In this document: positions 17,365 through 25,965 of the stretch, one piece after another
Layout: each line of letters begins with the position of its first letter
Numbering within the stretch: the first letter of the stretch is position 1
Assembly (NCBI RefSeq): GCF_004331435.1
Contig: NZ_SJKA01000011.1
Coordinates: 214,226 to 278,225 of the forward strand
Length of the DNA stretch: 64,000 nucleotides
Source of the DNA: Kribbella sindirgiensis
GTDB lineage: Bacteria; Actinomycetota; Actinomycetes; Propionibacteriales; Kribbellaceae
Reading direction: 5' to 3'
Made by a program: the position numbers and the translations under genes
The notes under the pieces: model-generated
What the model was told of the DNA's origin: nothing
Databases searched by the model: none
What the model saw: only the letters and a program-made list of their open reading frames with translations

Positions 17365-18068
17365 TGACAGCAGTCATCGCTGAGCGGGACCGGGTTCTGG
17401 ACGCACTCAGTGTGGTCCGGGACCCGGAGCTGGACGAGCCGATCACGACGCTGGGTTTCGTGTCCACCTGCGTCGTGTCGGCGGCCGGTGACGTGGTCGT
17501 CCGGCTGCGGCTGCCGACGTACTTCTGTGCGCCGAACTTCGCCTTCCTGATGGTCGCCGACGCGTACGACGTGGTCTCCGCGCTACCCGCCGTACGCTCG
17601 GTCGACGTCGCGCTGGTGGACCATTTCGCGGCCGCGCAGATCAACGCCGGCGTGGCGGCGCGGGCCGGATTCGTCGGATCGTTCGCCGGTGAGGCGGCGG
17701 CCGAGCTGGACGACCTGCGCCGGACCTTCGTGCAGAAGGCTGTCCTGGCCGGCACTGACACGGTCTGTCGGCCATTGATTGCTGCGGGCATCGATCCGGT
17801 CGGCCTGACGATCAAGGACGTGCCGCCGTCACCCGAGCTCGCCCGGCTGCTCCGACGCCGGACCGAGCTCGGGCTGCCGGTGGGCCCTGACGCGCCGTTG
17901 CTCGTCGATGCCGGCACCGGGGCGGCAATCGACGGTGCCGCGGCGCCACGGCACCTCGGGCTGGCCCGGTTGACCCGGACCGGTATCGAGGCCAACACCG
18001 GGATCTGCAGGGGAATGCTGAAGCACCGGTACGCCGAGTCCGGTGCGGGCGAGGAGGAACAGGGATGA
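17364..18068 (+). CDS. MIP18/DUF59-family iron-sulfur or metal-centre assembly protein
   Basis: 234 residues. The N-terminal MIP18 domain (about 5-100) contains VVRDPELDEPITTLGFVSTC, resembling SufT/PaaD-type factors, and a second conserved region has CRPLIAAGIDPVGLTIKD; the C-terminal 100 residues have no assignable fold. It starts by TGATG overlap with the amidohydrolase and overlaps the alcohol dehydrogenase in ATGA. Context suggests a role in maturing the reductase [2Fe-2S] cluster or the di-iron site. Confidence 0.82.
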   Translation: MTAVIAERDRVLDALSVVRDPELDEPITTLGFVSTCVVSAAGDVVVRLRLPTYFCAPNFAFLMVADAYDVVSALPAVRSVDVALVDHFAAAQINAGVAARAGFVGSFAGEAAAELDDLRRTFVQKAVLAGTDTVCRPLIAAGIDPVGLTIKDVPPSPELARLLRRRTELGLPVGPDAPLLVDAGTGAAIDGAAAPRHLGLARLTRTGIEANTGICRGMLKHRYAESGAGEEEQG

Positions 18069-19090
18069 AGGCCGTTCGACTGCACGGGTACCACCAGCAA
18101 CCAGTGGTCGACGACGTACCGGAACCGGTCGTCAAGGGCCCACTGGACGTCGTCGTCAAGATCGGCGGCGCCGGAGTATGCCGTACCGATCTGCACATCA
18201 TCGAGGGCCAGTGGGACGCGGCGATGCATCCGTCGCTGCCCTACACGATCGGCCACGAGAACGCCGGCTGGGTGCACGAGATCGGCTCCGCCGTGACCAA
18301 CGTCCAGGTGGGGGACACGGTCATCCTGCACCCGACGCCGACCTGCGGGCTCTGCCAGGCCTGCCGGGCCGGCAATGACATGCACTGCTCCAACAGTTCG
18401 TTCCCGGGGCTGGACAGCGATGGGGGGATGGCGGAGTACCTCCTCACCTCCGCCCGCGCCTGCGTGAAGCTGGACCCGAGCACTCGGCCGCAGGACGTCG
18501 CGGCGCTGGCGGATGCCGGAATCACGGCGTACCACGCGGTCCGCAAGGCGATCCCGCTGCTGCCACCCGGTACGACGGCCGTGGTGATCGGAGCGGGTGG
18601 TCTCGGGCACATCGGCGTCCAGTGCCTGTCCGCCCTGACGGCGGCCAGGATCATCGTCGTCGACCGCAACCCCGAGGCGCTGAAGCTGGCCGAGCAGCTC
18701 GGCGCGGACGTGACAGTGGTTGCTGACGGCAAGCAGGTTGAGACCGTGCTCGAGCTCACCGACGGCAGCGGCGCGCACGTCGTACTGGACTTCGTCGCCG
18801 AGCAGGGCGCCGAGCAGGACGGGTTCGCGATGACGGCGCCGGGCGGGTCGTACTTCGTGATCGGGTACGGCGGGCAGGTGCAGATCCCGACCCTGGACAT
18901 CATCTCCACCGAACGGAACATCGTCGGCAACATCGTCGGCACGTTCAACGAGCTGGCCGAGCTGATGGCGCTCGCCCAGGCCGGGAAGGTCACGCTGCAC
19001 ACCCGGACCTACCCCCTCGACGCGGCCGCGGAGGCGGTCGCCGATCTCGACGCCGGCCGCGTCCGCGGCCGCGCGATCCTCGTTCCGTAA
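18065..19090 (+). CDS. zinc-dependent alcohol dehydrogenase, probably for 2-propanol/propanol
   Basis: 341 residues, MDR superfamily. Catalytic zinc ligands lie in GVCRTDLH (Cys about 39) and GHENAG (His about 62). Structural zinc cysteines lie in CGLCQACRAGNDMHC (about 93-107). The NAD(P) Rossmann motif is VVIGAGGLGHIG (about 175). It is translationally coupled to the preceding gene and preceded by GGAGGAA. In propane-oxidising actinobacteria an alcohol dehydrogenase in the operon converts the propanol product to acetone or propanal, the likely role here. Confidence 0.92.
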   Translation: MKAVRLHGYHQQPVVDDVPEPVVKGPLDVVVKIGGAGVCRTDLHIIEGQWDAAMHPSLPYTIGHENAGWVHEIGSAVTNVQVGDTVILHPTPTCGLCQACRAGNDMHCSNSSFPGLDSDGGMAEYLLTSARACVKLDPSTRPQDVAALADAGITAYHAVRKAIPLLPPGTTAVVIGAGGLGHIGVQCLSALTAARIIVVDRNPEALKLAEQLGADVTVVADGKQVETVLELTDGSGAHVVLDFVAEQGAEQDGFAMTAPGGSYFVIGYGGQVQIPTLDIISTERNIVGNIVGTFNELAELMALAQAGKVTLHTRTYPLDAAAEAVADLDAGRVRGRAILVP

Positions 19091-19112
19091 CGACCATTTC
19101 CGGAGGGAACCG

Positions 19113-20804
19113 ATGGCCAAGGAACTCAGATTCGGAGAAGAGGCCCGCGACCTGTTGCTGTCCGGCGTCGACCAGTTGGCGGACGCCGTGAAGTCGACGC
19201 TCGGGCCCAAGGGCCGCAACGTGATCCTGGAGAAGATCACCGGGTCGCCGGTCGTCACCAACGACGGCGTGACGATCGCCCGCGAGATCTTCCTCAAGAA
19301 CCAGTTCGAGAACATGGGCGCGCAACTGGTGAAGGAAGCGGCCATCAAGACCAACGACATCGTCGGCGACGGCACCACCACCGCGACCGTGATCGCGCAG
19401 GCGATCATCCGCGAGGGCATGGCCGCGATCGGCACCGGTGGGAACCCCGTTCTGGTGAAACGGGGTATCGACCTGGCCGTCGGCAAGCTGGTGGAGCGGT
19501 TGCGAGAGGTCGCCCATCCGGTCGCCACCGAGCAGGACTTCGCCCGGGTGGCCGCGATCTCGGCCAACGACGACGACCTGGTCGGCGCCGCGATCGCGAA
19601 GGCGCTGTTCACGATCGGCGACGGCGGGATCGTCACGGTCGAGGAGTCCGCCGTGCACGGCATGGGGGTCGACTTCGTCGAGGGATTCGAGTTCGACAAC
19701 GGCTACCTGTCGCCGTACATGGTGACGGATCCGGGCAGTCTGCAGGCCAACCTCGACGACCCGTACATCCTGTTGTGCAGCGAGAAGATCACCAAGGTGC
19801 AGGAGATCATGCCGCTGCTGGACAAGATCATGCGCGAGCCGCGGCCGCTGGTGATCATCGCCGAGAGCCTCGAAGGTACGGCGCTCAGCATGCTGGTGCA
19901 CAACCACGTCAACGGGCTGTTCCAGTGCGTGGCCGTCAAGGCGCCGGGGTTCGGCGACCGGCGGCTGCACAAGCTGGAGGACATCGCCGCGATCACCGGT
20001 GGCGCGGTGTACAGCCGGCACTCGGGGTTCAGTCTCGAGACGATGACCGTCGCCCAGCTGGGCCGCGCGGACCAGGTCCGGGTGAATGCGGACCGGACGG
20101 CGATCGTCGCGTCTCCCGGGCGCGAGCAGGAGGTCGCGTTCCGGATCGCGCAGTTGCGTGCCGAGCTGGAGCGCGCGAGCTTCGGCGTCGACGAGGACGT
20201 GCTCACCGAACGGATCGGGTCGCTGTCGGGCAAGGTCGCGGTGATCCGGGTCGGCGCACCGACGCCGGCCGAACTGAAGGAGCTGCAGCACCGGGTCGAG
20301 GACGCGTTGTCGGCCACCCGCGCCGCGATGGCCGAGGGCATCGTCGCCGGCGGTGGGATGGCACTGCTCCATGCCGCACCGGCGCTCGACGCCTTGCAGG
20401 TGAAGGGCGACTACGCGACCGGTGTCGAGATCGTACGGCGGGCATTGCGTGAACCGGCGTACCTGATCGCGACGAACGCCGGCTACAACGGCGCGGAGGT
20501 GCTCGAGCGAACCGGCCAGATGGGTGTCGACGACGGCTTCGACGCGCTCGAAGGCCGCTACGGCAACATGCTCGAGATGGGCATCATCGACCCGCTCCGG
20601 GTCGCCCGCTCAGCGCTCCAGAACGGCGCCTCGGTCGCCGGCCTGCTGCTCACCACCAACACCCTGATCGCCGAGGAGCAAACCCCGTGGGGCGGCAGTC
20701 CCGCCCTGATGACCGAGTACGGCGCCCTGGACGAAGGACTGCACCAGCCGTCCCCGGATCCCAGCACACCGCAATCCCTGGGCCTCGGCCCGTCAGTCGG
20801 ATAG
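19113..20804 (+). CDS. mimG: dedicated GroEL-type chaperonin (MimG-like)
   Basis: 563 residues with the full chaperonin signature: LGPKGRNVILEK, GDGTTTATVIAQAI (ATP site) and AAMAEGIVAGGGMAL. It lacks the Gly-Met-rich tail of housekeeping GroEL and ends instead in a Ser/Pro-rich tail. No groES is adjacent. The Shine-Dalgarno GGAGGG is strong. In Mycobacterium smegmatis the operon chaperonin MimG is needed for productive folding of the hydroxylase large subunit; the same role is expected here. It is the last intact gene of the operon. Confidence 0.93.
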   Translation: MAKELRFGEEARDLLLSGVDQLADAVKSTLGPKGRNVILEKITGSPVVTNDGVTIAREIFLKNQFENMGAQLVKEAAIKTNDIVGDGTTTATVIAQAIIREGMAAIGTGGNPVLVKRGIDLAVGKLVERLREVAHPVATEQDFARVAAISANDDDLVGAAIAKALFTIGDGGIVTVEESAVHGMGVDFVEGFEFDNGYLSPYMVTDPGSLQANLDDPYILLCSEKITKVQEIMPLLDKIMREPRPLVIIAESLEGTALSMLVHNHVNGLFQCVAVKAPGFGDRRLHKLEDIAAITGGAVYSRHSGFSLETMTVAQLGRADQVRVNADRTAIVASPGREQEVAFRIAQLRAELERASFGVDEDVLTERIGSLSGKVAVIRVGAPTPAELKELQHRVEDALSATRAAMAEGIVAGGGMALLHAAPALDALQVKGDYATGVEIVRRALREPAYLIATNAGYNGAEVLERTGQMGVDDGFDALEGRYGNMLEMGIIDPLRVARSALQNGASVAGLLLTTNTLIAEEQTPWGGSPALMTEYGALDEGLHQPSPDPSTPQSLGLGPSVG

Positions 20805-20877
20805 TCCTGTCGGCGCACCTAAGCGCGAAGGTGGTCCGTGCACACACACTGTCTCGCCGATGCCCGTCCCTTCGGGC

Positions 20878-20971
20878 CCCCAAACCGGTTTGGGGAGTCG
20901 TGCCTTCCCGGATCGGGCAGTGGTGCTCCCCGGTCGGAGGCAGGAGCCTCCCCAAACCGGTTTGGGGAGGG
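20878..20971. repeat. palindromic dispersed repeat, copy 1
   Basis: Contains CCCCAAACCGGTTTGGGG twice (20878-20895 and, extended to a perfect 24-base palindrome, 20947-20970), with a GC-rich linker that includes CTTCCCG and GCTCCCCGG. The same arrangement recurs at 63721-63804. The unit lies just after the groEL operon and could act as a terminator hairpin or a REP-like element. Confidence 0.7.
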
Positions 20972-21087
20972 TTGTCGGAGCGTCAGGTTCGGTTGGGGGC
21001 GGGCTTGCGGCGCGAAGGTTGCGGCGCGAAGTTGCGGCGTAGGGCACCGGCGCCTGGGATCAGCCGGACCACTCCGCGGTGGCTCGG

Positions 21088-21192
21088 CCGGCATGATCAG
21101 CGCGTTCTTGCCGCCGAGCTCAAGCTGGGTCCGTATCCGGCGGCCGGCGCCGGCCCGGTTGATGGCCTGACCAACGGCCAGCGACCCGGTGA
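21088..21192 (-). pseudogene. aldehyde dehydrogenase fragment (about 35 codons)
   Basis: Minus-strand translation reads AFTGSLAVGQAINRAG and continues GRRIRTQLELGGKNALI, the conserved NAD-binding FTGS and ELGGKN motifs of aldehyde dehydrogenases. Nothing before or after in this frame fits the family, so it is an internal scrap of a lost gene. Its upstream side joins directly to another gene remnant at about 21195. It could derive from a propionaldehyde dehydrogenase once linked to the monooxygenase operon; that origin is inference. Confidence 0.75.
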
Positions 21193-21199
21193 AGGCCTG

Positions 21200-21582
21200 A
21201 GCCCGAGTGCCCGCGCGAGGTAGGCCAGGGCCCGGCCGTGGCTGCCGTCCGTCGCGGTCACCAGCGTGATCCGCCGACCGGCGCGACCGGCGACCTGCGA
21301 CACGAGTTCGTCAAACGTTTGCGCCGGTCCGAGCGCACGGTTGACCGCCCACGATGCGCCGAGCACCTTGAACGCGGGCAGCCCGAACCGGTTGGATTCG
21401 TCCTTCACCCACACGCTTCCTGCGCCGAGCAGCTCCGCGAGCGCGGGCACCTCGATCAGCGGCGTCGCGGCGTACCCGGGCATGTGCGATGGAACTCCAG
21501 GGGCCGACTCCCGCACCCCAGGCGCGATCCAGGACCCGGCGCCGGGGTTCGTCGCCCGCGGGCGCTGCTCAGGCCTCGTCAC
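21200..21582 (-). pseudogene. truncated diaminopropionate ammonia-lyase-like PLP enzyme
   Basis: Starts GTG at 21582 after GGAGGGAG and runs about 125 codons. It shows MPGYAATPLIEVPALAELLG, the lysine motif KDESNRFGLPAFKVLGASWA and VTATDGSHGRALAYLARALG, the N-terminal third of a fold-type II diaminopropionate ammonia-lyase. After ALGL the homology stops and the DNA becomes an aldehyde dehydrogenase scrap in another frame. The catalytic lysine region is present but two thirds of the enzyme are missing, so it cannot be functional. Confidence 0.8.
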
Positions 21583-21731
21583 TCTCCGAGACTCCCTCCA
21601 CAGCCGGTAATTGCCGGTACTGACATAGATCAATTCATCGCGGAGCGTGCCACAATGCAACAGAGCCTGTGGCCCCCGGACCCCGTGTCGTTCGCTCACA
21701 CATCTGGCGGCGCGGATCTGGGGAGGACGCA

Positions 21732-22286
21732 ATGGGTGCTGGGGACGTTGACAGGGAGTTTCGGGCTCGGCTGATCGAGCTGCTCGGAGAGCCGTTGATG
21801 GTCGACGATCCACTCGTCACCACCGCACAGGCCGCGCTACTGCTGGAGGTTCCGCCCCAGCGCGTCGCGGGGCTGATCCGGGCGGGGCATCTGCCGGCGC
21901 GCTCTCGGGCTCACCGCCGTCTGCTGCTGTCCGACGTCGTACGGTCGGGTCTCGACCAGTGGATGTCGGTCGCGGAGGCCGGCGTGGTGCTCGGCCTCGG
22001 GCAGACCGGCGTACGGCGACTGATCACGGCCGGACTGCTGACGGCACACGGCAAGGAACTGCCGCTGCGACGCGAAGACGTGGACGTCCTCGCCCGCCTG
22101 CGCGAAAGCTGGTGGTCCGTGCCGACCGCCGCGTCCGCGCTCGGAGTGGACGCCGACGAGGTCCACCGGATGCTCCGCACCGGTCAGCTCACCAACACCT
22201 GCGACATCGCCCGACCGGTCTACCGTCACGAAGTCGCCGCTTTCCTCGCCACGCGCCACCACCCCGCACCGCTGAAGGCGTCGTAA
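21732..22286 (+). CDS. helix-turn-helix protein with repeated excisionase-like modules
   Basis: 184 residues with GGGAGGA before the ATG. Three MerR/excisionase-like HTH units are visible: TTAQAALLLEVPPQRVAGLIRAG (about 30-52), MSVAEAGVVLGLGQTGVRRLITAG (about 77-100) and WSVPTAASALGVDADEVHRMLRTG (about 132-155). It is probably a sequence-specific DNA-binding protein; the target is unknown. It stands alone between the degraded region and a convergent cellulase gene, with a shared inverted repeat after its stop. Confidence 0.75.
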   Translation: MGAGDVDREFRARLIELLGEPLMVDDPLVTTAQAALLLEVPPQRVAGLIRAGHLPARSRAHRRLLLSDVVRSGLDQWMSVAEAGVVLGLGQTGVRRLITAGLLTAHGKELPLRREDVDVLARLRESWWSVPTAASALGVDADEVHRMLRTGQLTNTCDIARPVYRHEVAAFLATRHHPAPLKAS

Positions 22287-22310
22287 CGCGCCTCCACCAC
22301 TCTGTCCGTC

Positions 22311-22371
22311 GTCTTTGTGCACGGCTCAGCCACAAATCCGCGGGGAAAATGGTTGGTGGGTGCACAAAGAC
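22311..22371. terminator. inverted repeat between convergent genes
   Basis: Perfect 12-base arms GTCTTTGTGCAC (22311-22322) and GTGCACAAAGAC (22360-22371) enclose a 37-base loop. It lies between the ends of the HTH gene and the GH6 cellulase gene. It may stop transcription from both sides, though the long loop and lack of a U-tract make a regulatory or mobile-end role possible. Confidence 0.45.
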
Positions 22372-22378
22372 GCCGTGA

Positions 22379-23350
22379 TCAGTTGCCGTTGATCAGGTGG
22401 ATGGCCAGGTCGGGGCTGAAGGTGCCGGCGGGGATGCCGGCGCCGATGCCGCAGTCGCCGTCGGAGTCGCCGGGGACCTTGATCCACAGCAGCATCTCTG
22501 GTTGTTGAGTGCCGCCGCCGGTCTGTGCCGGCACGCCGAGCTTGCGGCCCGGCGGGTTGCACCAGTCGTTGCCCGTGCCGTTCCCGTTCCGGCTGGTGTC
22601 GACGACGAACGGTTTCTTCGTGGTCAGGTGGCTGTTGACTGCGTTGCCGTAGGTGAGGGTCTGCGCGGTGGTGTAGTAGTTCGACACGTTGAGTGCGAAG
22701 CCGTGCGCGTTCGCCAGGCCCGCGCCCTTGAGCCGCTGCGCCATCACGTCGGCGGCCACCCAGCCGGCGTTGCCGCCGTCCAGGTACGCCCACGCGTTCG
22801 GCGCGAGATCCTTGAACTGCTGGACGGCGTACGTCAGCATGCCGTTGCGCTCGGCGATCTGGTCCGCGTTCATGCAGTTGAAATCACCGAGCGAGTCGGG
22901 CTCGATCACGACCACGGCGGGACGGTTGCCGATGGCAACGGCGAAGTCGTGGATCCAGGCCCGGTACGCCGCGGGGGTGCCCGCGCCGCCGCCGGAATGA
23001 CCGCCGCACGCGTCGCGCCCGGGAATGTTGTACGCAACCAGCACGGGCAGTTTGTCCGCGGCGTCCGCGGCGCCGACGAAGTTACCGACCGACGTACCGA
23101 TCGGGTTGCTCCAGTTGCCGAACCAGCGGGCCATCGGTTTCGTCGCGATCGAGTTCTGGATCGCGGTCCGGCGGCTGTCGTTGGGGTTGTTCCGGACCCA
23201 GGCGGCCGGGTTCGAGTTCGGGTCGACGTAGAAGCCGCTGGTCAGTTGGACCGGGTTGCCGGTGGTGGCGGCGCCGGCGCCCTGGTGCGTGGGGAGGACG
23301 ACGCCGAGCGTCAGGCCGGCCGCGACCAGGCCTCTGAGGATCCATCGCAT
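22379..23350 (-). CDS. secreted GH6 family cellulase (endoglucanase/cellobiohydrolase type)
   Basis: 323 residues. A Sec signal peptide (MRWILRGLVAAGLTLGVVLP...) ends near AGAA (residue 28), followed directly by a GH6 catalytic domain without a carbohydrate-binding module. Conserved elements are FYVDPNSNPAAWV, LVAYNIPGRDACGGHSGG (catalytic Asp region, about 112), VVVIEPDSLGDFNC (about 148), AYLDGGNAGW and the late LLWIKVPGDSDGDCG. GH6 enzymes cleave beta-1,4-glucan with inversion. Upstream sit two CebR-like boxes, so induction by cellobiose is likely. Confidence 0.93.
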   Translation of the reverse strand: MRWILRGLVAAGLTLGVVLPTHQGAGAATTGNPVQLTSGFYVDPNSNPAAWVRNNPNDSRRTAIQNSIATKPMARWFGNWSNPIGTSVGNFVGAADAADKLPVLVAYNIPGRDACGGHSGGGAGTPAAYRAWIHDFAVAIGNRPAVVVIEPDSLGDFNCMNADQIAERNGMLTYAVQQFKDLAPNAWAYLDGGNAGWVAADVMAQRLKGAGLANAHGFALNVSNYYTTAQTLTYGNAVNSHLTTKKPFVVDTSRNGNGTGNDWCNPPGRKLGVPAQTGGGTQQPEMLLWIKVPGDSDGDCGIGAGIPAGTFSPDLAIHLINGN

Positions 23351-23386
23351 GTGCTGCTCCTGTCTCGAGCTTGGGGGCGGACACTC

Positions 23387-23400
23387 CGGGAGCGCTTCCA
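23387..23400. promoter_or_regulatory. CebR-like LacI-family operator 1
   Basis: CGGGAGCGCTTCCA, 37 bases before the cellulase start, matches 12 of 14 positions of TGGGAGCGCTCCCA, the operator of the actinobacterial cellobiose repressor CebR (known from Streptomyces). Placement between promoter and start suits repression in the absence of cello-oligosaccharides. Confidence 0.7.
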
Positions 23401-23496
23401 GTTACTACCGCCCCGATCGTGTCGGATCAGCCGCCTTGCCGTCAACCATCTGTGCAGCAGCTGGTGAAAACAGGAAACCGCCTCAGCTTCTGCCGC

Positions 23497-23510
23497 CGAG
23501 AGCGCTTCCA
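23497..23510. promoter_or_regulatory. CebR-like LacI-family operator 2
   Basis: CGAGAGCGCTTCCA, 110 bases upstream of the first box, shares the invariant GAGCGCT core and all but one base with it. A pair of boxes could allow looping or cooperative binding upstream of the GH6 gene. It is also close to the end of the MarR gene. Confidence 0.6.
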
Positions 23511-23532
23511 ACAACGACCAGCCAGCGAGGGC

Positions 23533-23991
23533 TCAGTTCGCGGCGAGCTTCTCGGTGGAGGTGTGGCCGGCCTCGGCGCAGCGGTTCAGGAAACCGGCGA
23601 TCAGGTCGAGCTCGTCCTCGGAGTAGCCGGCGCAGATCTTGTCGATCGCGCCGTTCATCCCGCGGTACGCCTGGTAGACCGCGGCCGTCCGCTCCTTGAC
23701 GACGCGGACGGTGACCCGCCGGCGGTCGGTCTGGTCGCGGTCGCGGACGACCCAGCCGCCGCGCTCGAGCCGGTCGAGGATCCCGGTCATCGTGGCCGGA
23801 TGGATGCCGGCCCGCCGGGCCAAGGCGCTCGGTGTGAGCGCCCCGTCCCTGGCGAGCACGTCCAGACAGTCCAGCTCGGCGTCCTTGAGGGACAGCTGCG
23901 ACCCGACCTGGTGATTCAGCAGGGCGAGCTGGACCCGCAGGTCCCGCAACGCGGTCCTGACCACGGCAGTGCGCGACGGCGGCTTCGGCAT
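23533..23991 (-). CDS. MarR-family transcriptional regulator
   Basis: 152 residues with a winged helix-turn-helix: ALTPSALARRAGIHPATMTGILDRLERGGWVVR (about 58-90), followed by the wing DRDQTDRRRVTVRVVK. MarR dimers repress genes for stress, efflux or aromatic metabolism and release DNA on ligand binding; the ligand here is unknown. The gene lies 42 bases after the 5'-nucleotidase gene on the same strand and may be co-transcribed with it. Confidence 0.9.
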   Translation of the reverse strand: MPKPPSRTAVVRTALRDLRVQLALLNHQVGSQLSLKDAELDCLDVLARDGALTPSALARRAGIHPATMTGILDRLERGGWVVRDRDQTDRRRVTVRVVKERTAAVYQAYRGMNGAIDKICAGYSEDELDLIAGFLNRCAEAGHTSTEKLAAN

Positions 23992-24033
23992 ACTTCAGCT
24001 CTCGTATCATCCGGGACTCAGATCATCCGGAGC

Positions 24034-25845
24034 CTAACTCACCGGACGCGCGCGGCCGAGTGGTGCGGGTGTGAGGACCGGGTGTGCGCGCAGGTATGCG
24101 ATGAAGCCCTCGTGGTCGCGGTCGTTGCGGACCGGATCGGTGAAGCCGGCGAAGACCGTCGTACCGTCACCGCCGATCAGGGTGTAGGCCAGCGCGGCGA
24201 CGCGGTAGTCCCGGTTCAGGTCGAGTGGCTTTCCGCTGATCTGCACGGTCGCGGGGTCGACGCGCTGACCGGTCGGCTTGGTCGTGTCGTAGGTGTAGCT
24301 GACGTTCTGCGACACCGCGAACGGAGCGAACTTCTCGGTCCCGTTCGCCTGCGGCACCCACTGCGCCTCGAAGGCGGCGTGCAGCTGGGTGCCCGGCAGT
24401 GTGACCGTCAGGATCGGGTTGCCGTACCCGAACGCGCCCCACGCCTCGCCGAACAGCACCGTGCCGTCGACATCCGACGGATTGGTGCCCTTGGCAAACA
24501 ACAGGTCGCCGGTCACGGCGTTCGACCCCGACACCGGCTTGACCGAGATCAGGGCCAGGTCGGCGCGACCGTCGCGGTGCTGGTTCGCGTCCCAGTAGGC
24601 GAAGTCCGCGGCCAGGTTGCCCATCGTGCTCTCCCCGGACGCGTTCGGCGTCCGGGTGAAGTCCGCGGTGACGCGCGCGAGCGGTGTCGCGTACCGCTTC
24701 TTGCCCTGCGCGGTCCAGTAGTCGGCGATGTACTGGAGCTCCTCGTCGAGCGGTACGTCGCGGGTGTTGGCGTGGTTGGTCGACCGGGTCAGCTCCCGGA
24801 TGACTTCGCCGGTGCGCGGGTCCAGCTTGAGGTTGATCTCGTTGATCAGCGAGCCGTGGTTGCCGGCCTCGACGACCGGCCGCGGTACGCCGTTCGGGTC
24901 CGGGACCATCATGTTGAACCGGCAGTGCCAGTGCCCCGTCACGATCGCGGCGATGTCCGGGGAGGCGTTCGCGGCCAGCTGGAAGACCGGCCCCGACGGG
25001 TTCGTCCCTGCGTTGTAGTCGTTCCCGGCGACGCCGCCGTCGTGGATGTTGATGACGATCGCGTTGATGCCGCGCTTCTTCAGCTGCGCGGCCAGTTTGT
25101 TCGCCTCGGCCAGGTCGGACAGCGACTTGAGTCCGGGCTGGTACGACGTCGACCCGGTTTCCGAACCGACCAGGGTCAGATGGATGAACGCGATCGGCAG
25201 TTTCCGCCCGCGGCCGGCGTCGACCCACTCGATGTTGTACGGCGGCACGATCGTCCGGCCGGTGTCCGCGTGCACGATGTTCGCGGTGTAGAAGCGGAAG
25301 TTCGCGCCCTGGAAACGCTGCCCGGTCGAGTCGACGAAGTTGTCGTCGCGCCCGCTGACCGCCGGGTAAGGCTTGCCCTTCTCCATGTGGTCGACGAGGA
25401 ACTCCACCGAGTGGTCGAGCTCGTGGTTGCCGACCGTGCTGAACTGCAGCCCGAGCGCGTTGAGCGCCTCGATCGTCGGCTCGTTGGCGTGTGCGTCGAC
25501 CTCGAACGGCCAGCCGTTGAAGTTGTCACCGGACGAGAAGAAGATCGAGTTCCGCTGTCCCTCGCGCAGCCGCTTCAGGTGCGTGGCCAGGTATCCGGCG
25601 CCGCCGACGGTCACCTGGACGCCGCCCGCGCCGGTGATCACGCTGCCCTGACTGGGTGTCGTCGGCTGCAGGTAGCCGTGGAAGTCGGTGATGTTCAAGA
25701 GCTGCACGTCGACGTACTCCGAGGACCCGTAGGCGGCGTCGTCGAGGGCGTGCGGGGTGGCGTACGCGACGTCGCCGACCGCGGTCGCGGTGGCGATGGC
25801 GCCGGTGGTGGTGAGGAACGTGCGGCGGCGGATCCGACTGTTCAC
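24034..25845 (-). CDS. secreted bifunctional metallophosphatase/5'-nucleotidase
   Basis: 603 residues from the GTG chosen. The N-terminus is a Tat-type signal (RIRRRTFLTTTGAIATATAV). The metallophosphatase domain (about 45-340) has all di-metal motifs: NITDFHGY, SSGDNFNG, TVGNHELDHS and the late GHWHCRFN. A 5_nucleotid_C substrate domain follows (about 370-590). Such enzymes release phosphate from extracellular nucleotides. GTG 25845 has AGGAAG nine bases upstream and gives a short n-region; an in-frame ATG at 25887 would add 14 residues and cannot be excluded. Confidence 0.88.
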   Translation of the reverse strand: MNSRIRRRTFLTTTGAIATATAVGDVAYATPHALDDAAYGSSEYVDVQLLNITDFHGYLQPTTPSQGSVITGAGGVQVTVGGAGYLATHLKRLREGQRNSIFFSSGDNFNGWPFEVDAHANEPTIEALNALGLQFSTVGNHELDHSVEFLVDHMEKGKPYPAVSGRDDNFVDSTGQRFQGANFRFYTANIVHADTGRTIVPPYNIEWVDAGRGRKLPIAFIHLTLVGSETGSTSYQPGLKSLSDLAEANKLAAQLKKRGINAIVINIHDGGVAGNDYNAGTNPSGPVFQLAANASPDIAAIVTGHWHCRFNMMVPDPNGVPRPVVEAGNHGSLINEINLKLDPRTGEVIRELTRSTNHANTRDVPLDEELQYIADYWTAQGKKRYATPLARVTADFTRTPNASGESTMGNLAADFAYWDANQHRDGRADLALISVKPVSGSNAVTGDLLFAKGTNPSDVDGTVLFGEAWGAFGYGNPILTVTLPGTQLHAAFEAQWVPQANGTEKFAPFAVSQNVSYTYDTTKPTGQRVDPATVQISGKPLDLNRDYRVAALAYTLIGGDGTTVFAGFTDPVRNDRDHEGFIAYLRAHPVLTPAPLGRARPVS

Positions 25846-25965
25846 GGCAACCTGCTTCCTGGCGGAGGGGTGCGCGTTAGTGCGCATTATTGCCTGTTTC
25901 CGACATTATTAGCTGCCGGACCGGACATGCGTCAACGGCCCGGTGAACAATCGGCCAACCTGAGG

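Noticed and set aside
20819..21094. Minus-strand frames across the palindromic repeat after groEL
   Set aside because: They repeat PNRFGE because they translate the palindrome; not genes.
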